From: Acidobacteriota bacterium
Lineage (GTDB): Bacteria > Acidobacteriota > Terriglobia > Terriglobales > Acidobacteriaceae
Direction: 5' to 3'
Length of the DNA: 58,651 nucleotides
Assembly: GCA_018268755.1 (NCBI GenBank)
Contig: JAFDVW010000021.1
Span: 1 to 58,651 of the forward strand
Shown: positions 41,935-51,495 of the stretch, piece by piece
Position numbering within the stretch: the stretch's first letter is position 1
How the letters are laid out: every line of letters begins with the position of its first letter
Program-made: the position numbers and the translations under genes
Notes under the pieces: generated by a model
The model's input: the letters and a program-made list of their open reading frames with translations, nothing else
Databases searched by the model: none
Told to the model about the DNA's origin: nothing

Positions 41935-44331
41935 ATGAAAAGCAGACTCATGACAAGCGTAGCGGCTGTAGCCATCGCCCTAGCGGGTATGTTTACCGCC
42001 CAGGCGCAGGTGGATGTTTCCAATGGCGTCGCGCGTATCAGTCTGATTCACGGGGACGTGTCCACGCAGCGCGGAGACTCGGGGGACTGGGCCGCGGCTG
42101 CCCTGAACGCGCCCATTGTCAGCGGCGACAAAGTTTCCACCGGCACCAGCTCGCGGGCGGAAGTGCAGCTCGACTGGTCGAACATCCTGCGCCTTAGCAA
42201 TAACTCGCAGGCCACCATCGCCGGTCTTACCCGCACCGAAATCCAGGTGCAGGTCGGGCAAGGCATTATCAATTACGACGTCTTCAAAACCAGCGAAGCC
42301 AACGTGGAAATCGACACGCCCAACGCGGCGGTGCATCCCGGCACCCGCGACGGCAGCTATCGCATCGCGATTCTTCCCAACGGCGACACCGAAGTGATCG
42401 TGCGCAAGGGCGAGGCCAATGTCGCCACCCCGCAAGGCAGCACCCTGGTGCAAAAGGGACAGATGATCACCGTGCGCGGCACCGGCAACGATACCGAATA
42501 TCGCACTGCCGAGGCCCCCAACAAAGATGAATGGGATCGCTGGAACAGCGACCGCGATAACACCATTCGCAACGCCGCGTCCTGGCGCAACACCAACGAC
42601 TATTACGTGGGCAGCGAAGACCTGGATTCCTACGGCCGCTGGTCGAACGTTCCCGACTACGGTCAGGTATGGGTTCCGGCGGTGGCTCCGGGTTGGGCGC
42701 CGTATCGCGCCGGCCGCTGGGTCTGGGAACCTTACTACGGCTGGACCTGGGTTTCCTATGAGCCCTGGGGCTGGGCGCCCTATCACTATGGCCGCTGGTT
42801 CATGTATGGCGGATCGTGGGCATGGTGGCCGGGACCGGTACGCGGTGGTTACGGTTATGGTTATGGTCGTCCTTATCGTCCGGTGTGGGCGCCTGCCTAC
42901 GTCTCCTTCTTCGGCTTTGGCGGCGGAGTTGGGGTCTCAGTGGGTTTCGGCTCGGTAGGATGGTTGCCCATCGGCCCCTGCGATCGCTATTACCCTTGGT
43001 ATGGCGGATATCGCAACCACTACAACGTGGTGAACATCACCAACGTGACGAATGTTTATAACTACCACGGCGGCGGCAGCTTCGGTGGCATCGCTCCTCT
43101 GCGCCCCGGCAATGGGTATTCCAACGTGCGCCTGGCGGCAACCAATGAGCGCATGCGGCAGGCGATTTCCACGGTTCCGGCACACGGATTTGGAACCGGC
43201 ATGGCGCGTCCGGCCCCGGTCACCCGCGAAGCCTTTACCGGCGGCCGCATGATGACCGGCAACCTGCCGGTGGTGCCGACGCGGCAGAGCTTGACTGCCT
43301 CCGGACGTCCCGCCGCAGCTGATACGGTCCGCGGTGGCGCGCAGCGCTTCTACGGAAATGCGCGTCCGGTGGCCGCTCGGCAGTCGTTCGATCACGAAGC
43401 CTCGCAGGTGCAGCAGTCCATTCAGAGCAATGGACGCTTCACTCCGGTGCGCGCGGGAGGCACGGAAGCCATGAATCGTCCGCAGGCCCTTGCGGGCAAC
43501 AACGACCGCCGCACGCCCGCCGACACACGCGGCAATGTGCCGCGGCCCGGGACTTCTTCGCAAAACAGCCCAGGACGCGGTATGACTGCAGAACGTCCGA
43601 ATGCAAACCAGCCGGCAGCACAGGCCCCCAGACCGCAGTCCAATGAGGGCTGGCGTCGCTTTGGAGGCTCTGCGGACCAGGCGATGAACCGGCCGGAACA
43701 GGCCAACTCCGGGGCCAGAAATCAGGGTTCTGCGAACCCGCCCAGCCGGGCCAACAACGAGAACCGCGAGGTACCGCGGCCGCAGAACGCGCAGCCCCAG
43801 CGGAATACCGGCGAAGACCAGAGCTGGCGTCATTTTTCCAACTCCAGCTCGGGACCGGAACAGAACAACCGCAATGTGCCTCGTCCGGCGGCTCCACAGA
43901 ATTTTGGCGGTGAGTCGCGCGGTTCCAGCATGAATAACAACAATGACAGCTGGCGCCGCATGTCGCCGCAGTCGGAGACAGCGACACCTCGGTCTCAGTC
44001 CGGCGGCAACGATGCCTGGCGGCACGCGGGCGCACCCCAGCGCAGCGAAACAGCGCGTCCCAACGGCAACTACGGCTCTTCTTCCGGCAGTTACTCCCGG
44101 CCTCCGCTGAACATGCGGCAGCCGGTGGTGAACGGTTCGCGCGGTGGATACAACGAAGGACGCAGCGCCGGGGAAAACCGTGGCAGCTACGGTGGTGGCG
44201 GCCGAGTTTCCGGTGGCGGCGGTTCCAGCCCACGCATGTCCGGTGGCGGAGGAGGAGCACGGCCTTCGGGCGGCGGTGGTGGTGGTAGCCATGGTGCCCC
44301 GGCGCATTCCGGCGGTGGACGCCCGCGCTAA
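41935..44331 (+). CDS. Exported FecR-domain protein with DUF6600-like WxxGRW region and low-complexity tail
   Basis: 798 residues. Signal peptide (VAAVAIALAGMFTAQAQ), then a FecR domain (about 30-165; RISLIHGDVSTQ, APIVSGDKVSTGTSSRAEVQ, VRKGEANVATPQG). Next is an aromatic DUF6600-like part with blocks such as WAPYRAGRWVWEPYYGWTWV and WAPYHYGRWFMYG, then an Asn/Gly/Pro/Arg-rich tail of over 350 residues. In that tail a four-residue Trp-Arg motif recurs (GWRRFG, SWRHFS, SWRRMS, AWRHAG). It ends in Gly/Ser runs. No membrane anchor is seen after the signal, so it is likely periplasmic or surface-associated; no sigma/anti-sigma genes flank it, so a classic FecR role is unlikely. Confidence 0.85.
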   Translation: MKSRLMTSVAAVAIALAGMFTAQAQVDVSNGVARISLIHGDVSTQRGDSGDWAAAALNAPIVSGDKVSTGTSSRAEVQLDWSNILRLSNNSQATIAGLTRTEIQVQVGQGIINYDVFKTSEANVEIDTPNAAVHPGTRDGSYRIAILPNGDTEVIVRKGEANVATPQGSTLVQKGQMITVRGTGNDTEYRTAEAPNKDEWDRWNSDRDNTIRNAASWRNTNDYYVGSEDLDSYGRWSNVPDYGQVWVPAVAPGWAPYRAGRWVWEPYYGWTWVSYEPWGWAPYHYGRWFMYGGSWAWWPGPVRGGYGYGYGRPYRPVWAPAYVSFFGFGGGVGVSVGFGSVGWLPIGPCDRYYPWYGGYRNHYNVVNITNVTNVYNYHGGGSFGGIAPLRPGNGYSNVRLAATNERMRQAISTVPAHGFGTGMARPAPVTREAFTGGRMMTGNLPVVPTRQSLTASGRPAAADTVRGGAQRFYGNARPVAARQSFDHEASQVQQSIQSNGRFTPVRAGGTEAMNRPQALAGNNDRRTPADTRGNVPRPGTSSQNSPGRGMTAERPNANQPAAQAPRPQSNEGWRRFGGSADQAMNRPEQANSGARNQGSANPPSRANNENREVPRPQNAQPQRNTGEDQSWRHFSNSSSGPEQNNRNVPRPAAPQNFGGESRGSSMNNNNDSWRRMSPQSETATPRSQSGGNDAWRHAGAPQRSETARPNGNYGSSSGSYSRPPLNMRQPVVNGSRGGYNEGRSAGENRGSYGGGGRVSGGGGSSPRMSGGGGGARPSGGGGGGSHGAPAHSGGGRPR

Positions 44332-44356
44332 AGAACTCTCACCCTGCATTTTTTCA

Positions 44357-44391
44357 TCCTCGGATGCCGCCAAGCATCCGAGGATTTTTTT
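44357..44391 (+). terminator. Rho-independent terminator after the FecR-domain gene
   Basis: TCCTCGGATGC pairs perfectly with GCATCCGAGGA (11 bp) around a 6-base loop, followed by seven T. Confidence 0.93.
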
Positions 44392-44466
44392 GTATCTCCG
44401 TGTCTCCGGCCCCGCGGACTATACTTTGCCGAAGGCCGTTCCTCAATTTCCTGGAAGTCTGATTCC

Positions 44467-46068
44467 ATGATTTTTCTTCGCAAGCAAGCGCCCTTTCGAA
44501 TTTTGCCGCAGCTGCTTCTTCTGCTTGTCCTAAGCGCCAGTGCGTTCCCCCAGACCGTGCAACCCGCACCCTCCGCGAAGCCCGATATTCAGGCCTACAT
44601 CGCGTCAGGATGGGACACGCTCACCCGCTCCATGAAGCAATGCAATTCCGTGGTTGACCCCAAAATTTTGGCGGCGCCCGTGTTGTACTTGCCGGCTGGC
44701 TTCCCGTTTCCCGCGGCGGTGCGTGATCTGCAGAAACAGTGCAATGTGGACGTGGAGCGTCTGCCCAAGACACTCCAGGGACCGGGAGAAATCGATCCCG
44801 CCAGCCTGCAGCCTCCGGGCCTGCTTTACCTGGAGAACCCCTATGTGGTGCCCGGCGGCCGCTTCAATGAGATGTATGGCTGGGACAGCTACTTCATCAT
44901 TCGCGGTCTGATCGAGGATGGGCGCATCGCGCTGGCGCGCGGCATGGTGGAGAACTTCTTTTTTGAAATCGAGCACTACGGCGCCGTGCTCAACGCCAAC
45001 CGCACTTACTATCTGCCCCGCTCTCAACCGCCCTTCCTCAGCTCTATGATTCTGGCGGTGTACGAGGCGCAGAAAGAACCGAAGGCGAAAGAAAATCTCA
45101 CCTGGCTGGCCCGTGCCTACAGCTATGCCGTGCGCGACCATGCCTTGTGGGTGCGTGCTCCGCATGGGGCGGGAACGACCGGGCTCTCGCGCTACTATGA
45201 CTTCGGCAACGGCCCCGCGCCGGAAAGCCTGAAAGACGAAGTCGATTTCTACCGGCAGGTGACGGATTACTTCACTTCTCATCCCAGCGAAGGCCGCAAA
45301 TTCCTGGGCAAAGACAAAGCCGGCCACACCATCTTGACGCCCGATTACTACAAAGGCGATCGCGCCATGCGCGAATCCGGCTTCGACATCTCTTTTCGCT
45401 TTGGCCCCTACGGCGCGGCCACCCATCACTATGCGCCGGTCTGCCTGAACAGCCTGCTTTATAAGACGGAAAAAGATTTGCAGCATATCAGCGAATTGCT
45501 GGGACGAAAAGAAGAGGCCCGGAGCTGGGCCCAGCAAGCCGAAACCCGCAAGAAGAACATGCAGAAATATCTATGGGACGCGCAGCGCGGTCTCTTTTTC
45601 GACTATGACTTCTCTACCGGCAAGCGCTCTACGTATGAATACGTCACCACGTTCTATCCCCTGTGGGCCGGACTGGCCACGCCGGAACAGGCGCAGGCGG
45701 TGGTGAAGAACCTGCCGCTCTTCGAACAGGCCGGAGGACTGCTGATGAGCCGGCGCGAAACCGGCGTGCAATGGGACTACCCTTACGGCTGGGCCCCCAC
45801 GCAAATGCTCGCCATCGAAGGGCTACGGCGCTACGGCTTTCAGGACGACGCCAATCGCCTGTCGCGCAAGTTCCTCACCATGGTCGAGGAGAACTTCGAC
45901 CGCGACGGCACCATTCGGGAAAAATACAACGTGGTGACCCGCTCTTCGGAAACCCCGGTGCGGGCCGGCTACCAGCAGAATGTCGTGGGCTTTGGCTGGA
46001 CCAACGGGACCTATCTGGTGCTTAGGCATGCCTTGCCGGCCGGGAAGGGGGCCGAGACTCTTCCCTAG
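44467..46068 (+). CDS. treA: Exported trehalase, GH37
   Basis: 533 residues. Hydrolyses trehalose to two glucose molecules in the periplasm. The signal peptide includes LPQLLLLLVLSASAFPQ. Family signatures: PGGRFNEMYGWDSYF (129-143) and QWDYPYGWAP near 437, with the general-acid Asp in the ESGFDISFRFG segment near 300. The classical motif is ESGWDFSSRW, so this is a divergent but complete member. GGAAG lies about nine bases before the ATG. A TATACT -10-like box sits at 44420-44425. The PfkB kinase gene converges on it with 12 bases between. Confidence 0.92.
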   Translation: MIFLRKQAPFRILPQLLLLLVLSASAFPQTVQPAPSAKPDIQAYIASGWDTLTRSMKQCNSVVDPKILAAPVLYLPAGFPFPAAVRDLQKQCNVDVERLPKTLQGPGEIDPASLQPPGLLYLENPYVVPGGRFNEMYGWDSYFIIRGLIEDGRIALARGMVENFFFEIEHYGAVLNANRTYYLPRSQPPFLSSMILAVYEAQKEPKAKENLTWLARAYSYAVRDHALWVRAPHGAGTTGLSRYYDFGNGPAPESLKDEVDFYRQVTDYFTSHPSEGRKFLGKDKAGHTILTPDYYKGDRAMRESGFDISFRFGPYGAATHHYAPVCLNSLLYKTEKDLQHISELLGRKEEARSWAQQAETRKKNMQKYLWDAQRGLFFDYDFSTGKRSTYEYVTTFYPLWAGLATPEQAQAVVKNLPLFEQAGGLLMSRRETGVQWDYPYGWAPTQMLAIEGLRRYGFQDDANRLSRKFLTMVEENFDRDGTIREKYNVVTRSSETPVRAGYQQNVVGFGWTNGTYLVLRHALPAGKGAETLP

Positions 46069-46080
46069 AGCGGTCCTGCT

Positions 46081-46998
46081 TTATGGGTCCAGCAGCTTGT
46101 GAACCGCTTCCAGCTGGGTTGCTTCCGGGGCCGGCATCCCTCCCGCCTGGGTGGAGACCCAGGCGCCCATGCGATTGGCCACCTCATTCACTACGGAAAG
46201 CGCCGCCCCGCGCAGGAAGCTGTGCACCAGCCCGGCGGTAAAGGCATCGCCTGCGCCCACCGTGTCCGCCACTTGCACGGAAAACCCGGGATGCTCATCC
46301 AACGCGTCCGCGCCCACCAGCAGGCTGCCCCGCTCCCCTCGCGTCACACACACCAGCTGCAGGTTGCACTGACGGCGCAAAATCTGTGCCGAAGACCTTT
46401 CATCTCCGCGGGGAAGCCCCAGCAACTCCAGGACGCGCGGCAGCTCATCTTCGTTGAGTTTCACCATCTGCACCGCCCGGATCGATTCCCGCAGCACCTC
46501 GGCCGAGTAATAGGACTGACGCAGGTTCACATCAAAAATCCGCAGAGCGCCGCGGGGCGTGGCCGCGAGGAATTTGCGTATGGTTTCCCGGGATTGCGGC
46601 GAGCGCTGCGCGAGGGAACCGAAGCACACCGCATCGGTGCGCCCGGCCAAGTCGCGCCAGGCACTATTCCATTCCAGGTAATCCCATGCCACGGCTTGCG
46701 TGATCTCGAACTGCGGCTGTCCGGCAGCGCGAACTATGACCTTTACCGTGCCGGTGGGGTGGAGGGGATCTTCCTGCAGAAAAAGTGTGTCGAACCCGGA
46801 GTGCAGGAAACGCAGGCGAATCTCTTCGCCCAGCACATCGTCCCCGACCCGGCTAGCCACGGCACCGGCATTCCCCAGCAGCGAGCTGATATAGGCAAAA
46901 TTGGCGGGCGCGCCACCCAACTGCTTACCCGCTGGAAACAGGTCCCACAACACCTCGCCCAGGCCTACCACCACGGGTTTTTGCCAGTTTGCCGTCAC
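46081..46998 (-). CDS. PfkB-family carbohydrate kinase, fructokinase-like
   Basis: 305-residue cytoplasmic sugar kinase. Signatures: GEVLWDLFPAGKQLGGAPANFAY near the N-terminus, which is typical of fructokinases, NLRQSYYSAEVL, VKLNEDELPRVLELLG, and the C-terminal anion hole with catalytic D251 in DTVGAGDAFTAGLVHSFL. Likely phosphorylates fructose or a related hexose released by the neighbouring glycosidases. The start is GTG at 46996-46998; the ribosome site is weak. Confidence 0.88.
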   Translation of the reverse strand: MTANWQKPVVVGLGEVLWDLFPAGKQLGGAPANFAYISSLLGNAGAVASRVGDDVLGEEIRLRFLHSGFDTLFLQEDPLHPTGTVKVIVRAAGQPQFEITQAVAWDYLEWNSAWRDLAGRTDAVCFGSLAQRSPQSRETIRKFLAATPRGALRIFDVNLRQSYYSAEVLRESIRAVQMVKLNEDELPRVLELLGLPRGDERSSAQILRRQCNLQLVCVTRGERGSLLVGADALDEHPGFSVQVADTVGAGDAFTAGLVHSFLRGAALSVVNEVANRMGAWVSTQAGGMPAPEATQLEAVHKLLDP

Positions 46999-47161
46999 CT
47001 TGCGAAATTCCGAAAGGAAAAGCTAAAAAACACAGGCGCTTTTATGCACCCTCACAGAACAATACCAGAGACGGACGCGCGCCTAGGGCCGTGCCGAATC
47101 CTGGTGGATGTTCTATATTGAACTTCGGCATTGCTGGGCCCCTAAAGTCCCACACGCAGAC

Positions 47162-49744
47162 ATGCACTTCACCAACCTTATGTCTTTCTCCCGCCGGCTT
47201 TTTTTTCTTCTTCTTTTCACTGCTTACTGGACCACAGCATCGGCGCAACCGTCTTCCCTGGAACTCTCCCGCCCCCTCCGCACCTGGGAGTTTCTTCCCG
47301 TGGTCGGCCAGAGGGCGGCGCTGTTCGGGAACGAGACCGGCCGTATGGAAGCCTGGGTCTATCCCCTGAAAATTGTGCGCAACCTGCATTTCAATTTTCT
47401 GGTGGGGGGAAATGTCATTCCCGCCGAAAGCCTAGCGCGTACTCTGACGGTTCGTCCGGAATCGGCGGAGATCCTTTACGCCGGCAATACCTTCTCGGTT
47501 CGCGAGACGCTGTTTGTGCCGCAGCAGGAGTCCGGCGCGGTCATCTTCTTCGACGTGGAAACCACCGAGCCCTTGGAAATCGAGGCCGCCTTTGAACGCG
47601 ACTTCCAGTTGGAGTGGCCGGCCGCCCTGGGCGGGTCCTACATGAGCTGGTTCCCTCCCCAGCGGGCCTTCTATTTCGGAGAAGAGCAGAAAAAATACGT
47701 CGCCTTTGTGGGTTCGCCCAGCGCTGAATTTGAGCACGAGGAGTATTTCATCAACTCCGCGTTCGCGCGGGAGAACGCCTTCCGCCTGGGCCCCACGGCA
47801 AAAGGCAGAGACCGCAAAGTGGTGGTGCTGGCGGCGTCGGTCGAGGGACACGCTGAGGCGGAAAAGACCTATAAACATCTCACGGAAAACTATGCCGCTC
47901 TGCTGCAGCAATCCGCACAGTACTATCGCGACTACCTGGCGCAGACACTCAATCTGGAACTGCCCGACGAGGCCCTGCAAAAGGCCTACGACTGGTCGCG
48001 GATCAGCACCGTGCAGGGGCTGGTGACCAATCCCACCCTGGGCACAGGATTAATTGCCGGCTATCGTTCCGCCGGAGACAGCCAGCGTCCCGGCTTCGCC
48101 TGGTATTTTGGCCGCGATTCGTTCTGGACCGAGCAGGCGCTCAACGCCATCGGCGATACCGCTACCACGCGCACCGCGCTGGACTTCATCAGCAAATTCC
48201 AGCGTGAGGACGGCAAGATTCCCCACGAGATTTCTCAGACCGCCCATCTGGTCGACTGGTTCAAGAACTATCCTTACGGCTACGCCTCGGCCGACGCTAC
48301 GCCCCTTTACCTCATCGCCATGAACGACTACGTGACCCACAGCGGGGATGTGGCGTTCCTGCGCGAAAAATGGGTGAGCGTCTGGAAGGCCTATCAGTTC
48401 TTGCTCTCTACCTACGACGCCGGCATCCCGAAAAACTTCGGCATAGGGCATGGCTGGGTGGAAGGCGGCCCGCTCTTGCCGGTAAAATCCGAGTTCTATC
48501 AGGTGGGATTGGGCGCGGAAGCCTTGCGCGCCCTGGCCAACCTGGCCCGCCTGACCGGAAAAGATGACCGACAACTCACCGACGACTTCGCGAAACAACA
48601 GACCATCCTCAACAATCTGTTCTGGTCGCCGGACAAAAAGTACTTCGCCTTCGCCCTCGACAACCAAAACCAGCGTGTAAATATTGCCAGCGTGCTGGCC
48701 ACAGTGCCCATGTGGTTCCACCTGCTGGATGAAGCCAAGGCGCAATCCACCATTGACGAACTGTCCGCGCCGGGCCACGCCAGCGATTGGGGCATGCGCA
48801 TTCTTTCCAACAGCAACACGCTCTATGGTCCCGGCGGATATCACTTCGGCTCGGTGTGGCCGCTGTTCACCGGATGGGCCTCGGTCGGCGAGTACCGCTA
48901 TCATCGCTCTCTGCCGGCTTATCTCAACCTGCGCGCCAATTCCCTGCTCGCTCTCGATGGATCGCTCGGCCACGTCACCGAAGTCCTCTCCGGCAACAAC
49001 TACGAGACACTCTCCACCGGCTCTCCTCATCAGATCTGGTCGGCCGCCATGGTGGTCAGCCCGATGGTGCGCGGCATGCTCGGCCTGGAGACGGACGGCC
49101 TGGCCCACACCGTCAGCTTTACTCCTCATGTTCCCGCCGACTGGACTTCTTTCGGCGTGCGCAACCTGCATGTGGGCGGCGTGACCCTCAACCTGAGTTA
49201 TCGCAAGACTGCCGAGGGAATTACTCTGGAGGTGCAGCGCAGCGGCTCCGGCGATTGCACGCTCAAGTTCTCCCCCGCCTTCAGCCCGCACGCTCAACTG
49301 CTAGGCGTCACCCTGAATGGAAAGAAGGCCACCTTCCAGACCCAATCTTCAGCCGTCGACCAGCATGCCGTGCTGAGCATTCCGCTTTCCGCCAGCGTGA
49401 CCACCATCCAACTTCGCACCCGCGGCGACTTTGGTCTGGCCCTGGCCCCCGCTTTACCGGCGCTGGGCGCGGAAAGCAGCGGCCTGCGCTTCGTTACCGA
49501 ATCCTGGAATACCGCGAAAGATACCCTGCAATTGGAGGTTGCCGGCCGGGCCGGACAGACTTACGAACTCCACACCTGGCAAGGCGCGCAGATTGCTTCG
49601 GTCGAAGGCGGAGAACTGGCCAGAAACCCGCAAGGCGAAATCGTGATAAGGATCCCCTTCCGCGCCGCCGATCCCGCATCTTACATTCAGCAGAAACTGA
49701 CTCTGCATTTTTCGCGCAAGTCGCTTTCTCCAAAACATCCCTAA
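47162..49744 (+). CDS. Exported six-hairpin glycosidase, glycogen-debranching-enzyme-like
   Basis: 860 residues from the chosen ATG. A signal peptide (RLFFLLLFTAYWTTASA) precedes an N-terminal beta-sandwich and an (alpha/alpha)6 toroid recognisable by PGFAWYFGRDSFWTEQALNAIGD, FQREDGKIPHEISQTAHLVDW, GHGWVEGGPLLPVKSEFYQVGLGAEAL and DWGMRILSNSNTLYGPGGYHFGSVWPL, as in GDE_C-type alpha-glucan debranching enzymes and relatives. A C-terminal beta domain follows. The substrate is probably an alpha-glucan or alpha-glucoside. A TATATT box at 47114-47119 would start transcription near 47126, which excludes the ATG at 47108; 47162 or 47180 remain, both with weak ribosome sites. Confidence 0.82.
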   Translation: MHFTNLMSFSRRLFFLLLFTAYWTTASAQPSSLELSRPLRTWEFLPVVGQRAALFGNETGRMEAWVYPLKIVRNLHFNFLVGGNVIPAESLARTLTVRPESAEILYAGNTFSVRETLFVPQQESGAVIFFDVETTEPLEIEAAFERDFQLEWPAALGGSYMSWFPPQRAFYFGEEQKKYVAFVGSPSAEFEHEEYFINSAFARENAFRLGPTAKGRDRKVVVLAASVEGHAEAEKTYKHLTENYAALLQQSAQYYRDYLAQTLNLELPDEALQKAYDWSRISTVQGLVTNPTLGTGLIAGYRSAGDSQRPGFAWYFGRDSFWTEQALNAIGDTATTRTALDFISKFQREDGKIPHEISQTAHLVDWFKNYPYGYASADATPLYLIAMNDYVTHSGDVAFLREKWVSVWKAYQFLLSTYDAGIPKNFGIGHGWVEGGPLLPVKSEFYQVGLGAEALRALANLARLTGKDDRQLTDDFAKQQTILNNLFWSPDKKYFAFALDNQNQRVNIASVLATVPMWFHLLDEAKAQSTIDELSAPGHASDWGMRILSNSNTLYGPGGYHFGSVWPLFTGWASVGEYRYHRSLPAYLNLRANSLLALDGSLGHVTEVLSGNNYETLSTGSPHQIWSAAMVVSPMVRGMLGLETDGLAHTVSFTPHVPADWTSFGVRNLHVGGVTLNLSYRKTAEGITLEVQRSGSGDCTLKFSPAFSPHAQLLGVTLNGKKATFQTQSSAVDQHAVLSIPLSASVTTIQLRTRGDFGLALAPALPALGAESSGLRFVTESWNTAKDTLQLEVAGRAGQTYELHTWQGAQIASVEGGELARNPQGEIVIRIPFRAADPASYIQQKLTLHFSRKSLSPKHP

Positions 49745-49771
49745 CTGCATGATTGGAACCCGGAGGCCCTG

Positions 49772-51472
49772 ATGTCCAAGTTGCGTTGCGTCGCGATCAC
49801 CCTGCTTCTTCTCCTTGTGCTGCCTACCGCTTTCGCGCAAAAGCGCGAGACGGATGCCGCCGGCCACGCCTGGTGGCAGCATGCGGTCTTTTATGAGATC
49901 TATCCGCGCAGTTTTGCCGACAGCAACGGCGATGGCATCGGCGACCTCAATGGCATCACCTCCCGGCTGGATTACCTGCGCGAGCTGGGCGTGGACGCCA
50001 TCTGGCTGACACCGTGTTATCCCTCGCCCCAGGTCGACTTCGGGTATGACGTCTCCGACTACCAGAACATCGATCCCATGTATGGCACGCTGAAGGACTT
50101 CGACGATCTGGCCAAAACGGCGCGCAAGCGCAAGATCCGCATCATTATGGATTTTGTGCTGAACCACACCTCCGATCAGCACAAATGGTTCCAGGCGTCG
50201 CGCTCCTCGCGCACCTCACCCTTTCGCGACTGGTATGTCTGGCGCGACGGCAAAGGCCCCGGCCAGCCCCCCAACAACTGGATTTCCGTCTTCGGCGGAT
50301 CGGCGTGGAAGCTCGATCCTGCGACAGAACAGTACTACTACCACATGTTTTATCCCGAGCAGCCCGACCTCAATTGGCGCAATCCGGCGGTGAAGCAGGC
50401 CATGTTCGACGTGACCCGCTGGTGGTACAAACGGGGCGTGGCCGGCTTCCGCCTGGATGCGGTCAACACGCTCTTCGAAGATCCGCAGTTACGTGACAAT
50501 CCGGAGTTGGGAGAAAAGAACGCGTACGGCGATACCGAGCAGAAAACCGTCTACAACAGCGATCTGCCCGAGGTCCACACCATCCTGCAGGAACTGCGTA
50601 AAGTCGCCGATGAAAGTGACGCGGTGCTGATCGGGGAAACCTGGACCGAGGACGCGGAACAACTCCGCGCCTATTATGGCCCCAGCCACAATGAACTGCA
50701 GTTGCCCATGGACTTCATGTTCACCATGATCAACAAGCTTTCGCCACCCGATTTCCGCAAGCAGATCGCCAGCGCGGAGGCCTCCGGGGGATGGCCGGTC
50801 TATGTCATCAGCAATCATGACATCCGCCGCTCCTACGATCGTTATGGAGACGGCAAGAACAACGACGCCATCGCCAAGCTCCTGGCCGGCCTGTACCTCA
50901 CGCTACGCGGCACGCCCATCATGTACTACGGCGAAGAAATCGGCATGGAAAATAACGATCCAGCCCGCATTCAGGATGTACAGGACCCGATCGGCAAAAA
51001 AGGCTGGCCGGAAGAAAAAGGCCGCGACGGCGAGCGCACGCCCATGCAGTGGAATGCCAGTCCCAACGCCGGTTTCACTCCGGGACGTCCCTGGCTACCG
51101 GTGCCGGCCAGCTACAAGACCCGCAACGTGGAGAGTGAGCGGGCGGACCCCAACTCCATCCTGAATTTCTACAAAAAGCTGCTCGCCTTGCGGCGCAAGA
51201 GCCCGGCCCTCCTGGATGGAACGTACCTACCCCTGAACCCACAGGACCCCCATGTGCTGGCATATCTGCGGCAGTCGGCCGGGGGGTCGGTGCTGGTGGT
51301 GCTGAACATGTCAACGACCTCGCAGAAAGCCAGCTTTGATCTCTCCGCGCAGGGGTTGGGCGCAACCGCTACCCCGCTGCTGACTTCCCTGAGCACCGGC
51401 CCCGGCACGTTTTCGCTTCAGGAGATGGAGCTGGCTCCTCTCGGGGCCTACATCCTGCAGGTGGGAAAATGA
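49772..51472 (+). CDS. Exported alpha-glucosidase, GH13
   Basis: 566 residues. Signal peptide (AITLLLLLVLPTAFA), then an oligo-1,6-glucosidase/alpha-glucosidase type GH13 barrel: FYEIYPRSFADSNGDGIGDL, DFVLNHTSDQHKWF, nucleophile D229 in GFRLDAVN, acid/base E289 in IGETWTED, D350 in ISNHDIRR, and a C-terminal beta domain. It would release glucose from maltose, isomaltose or trehalose-like sugars outside the inner membrane. GGAGG lies five to six bases before the ATG. It follows the six-hairpin glycosidase by 27 bases and is probably co-transcribed with it. Confidence 0.94.
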   Translation: MSKLRCVAITLLLLLVLPTAFAQKRETDAAGHAWWQHAVFYEIYPRSFADSNGDGIGDLNGITSRLDYLRELGVDAIWLTPCYPSPQVDFGYDVSDYQNIDPMYGTLKDFDDLAKTARKRKIRIIMDFVLNHTSDQHKWFQASRSSRTSPFRDWYVWRDGKGPGQPPNNWISVFGGSAWKLDPATEQYYYHMFYPEQPDLNWRNPAVKQAMFDVTRWWYKRGVAGFRLDAVNTLFEDPQLRDNPELGEKNAYGDTEQKTVYNSDLPEVHTILQELRKVADESDAVLIGETWTEDAEQLRAYYGPSHNELQLPMDFMFTMINKLSPPDFRKQIASAEASGGWPVYVISNHDIRRSYDRYGDGKNNDAIAKLLAGLYLTLRGTPIMYYGEEIGMENNDPARIQDVQDPIGKKGWPEEKGRDGERTPMQWNASPNAGFTPGRPWLPVPASYKTRNVESERADPNSILNFYKKLLALRRKSPALLDGTYLPLNPQDPHVLAYLRQSAGGSVLVVLNMSTTSQKASFDLSAQGLGATATPLLTSLSTGPGTFSLQEMELAPLGAYILQVGK

Positions 51473-51495
51473 GGCCTAGCCCTGAGCGGCAGGAG

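Noticed and set aside
42937..44373. Long open frame antisense to the FecR-domain gene (478 codons)
   Set aside because: It lies wholly opposite a clear exported protein; its composition mirrors the low-complexity GC-rich tail, and it has no recognisable domain.
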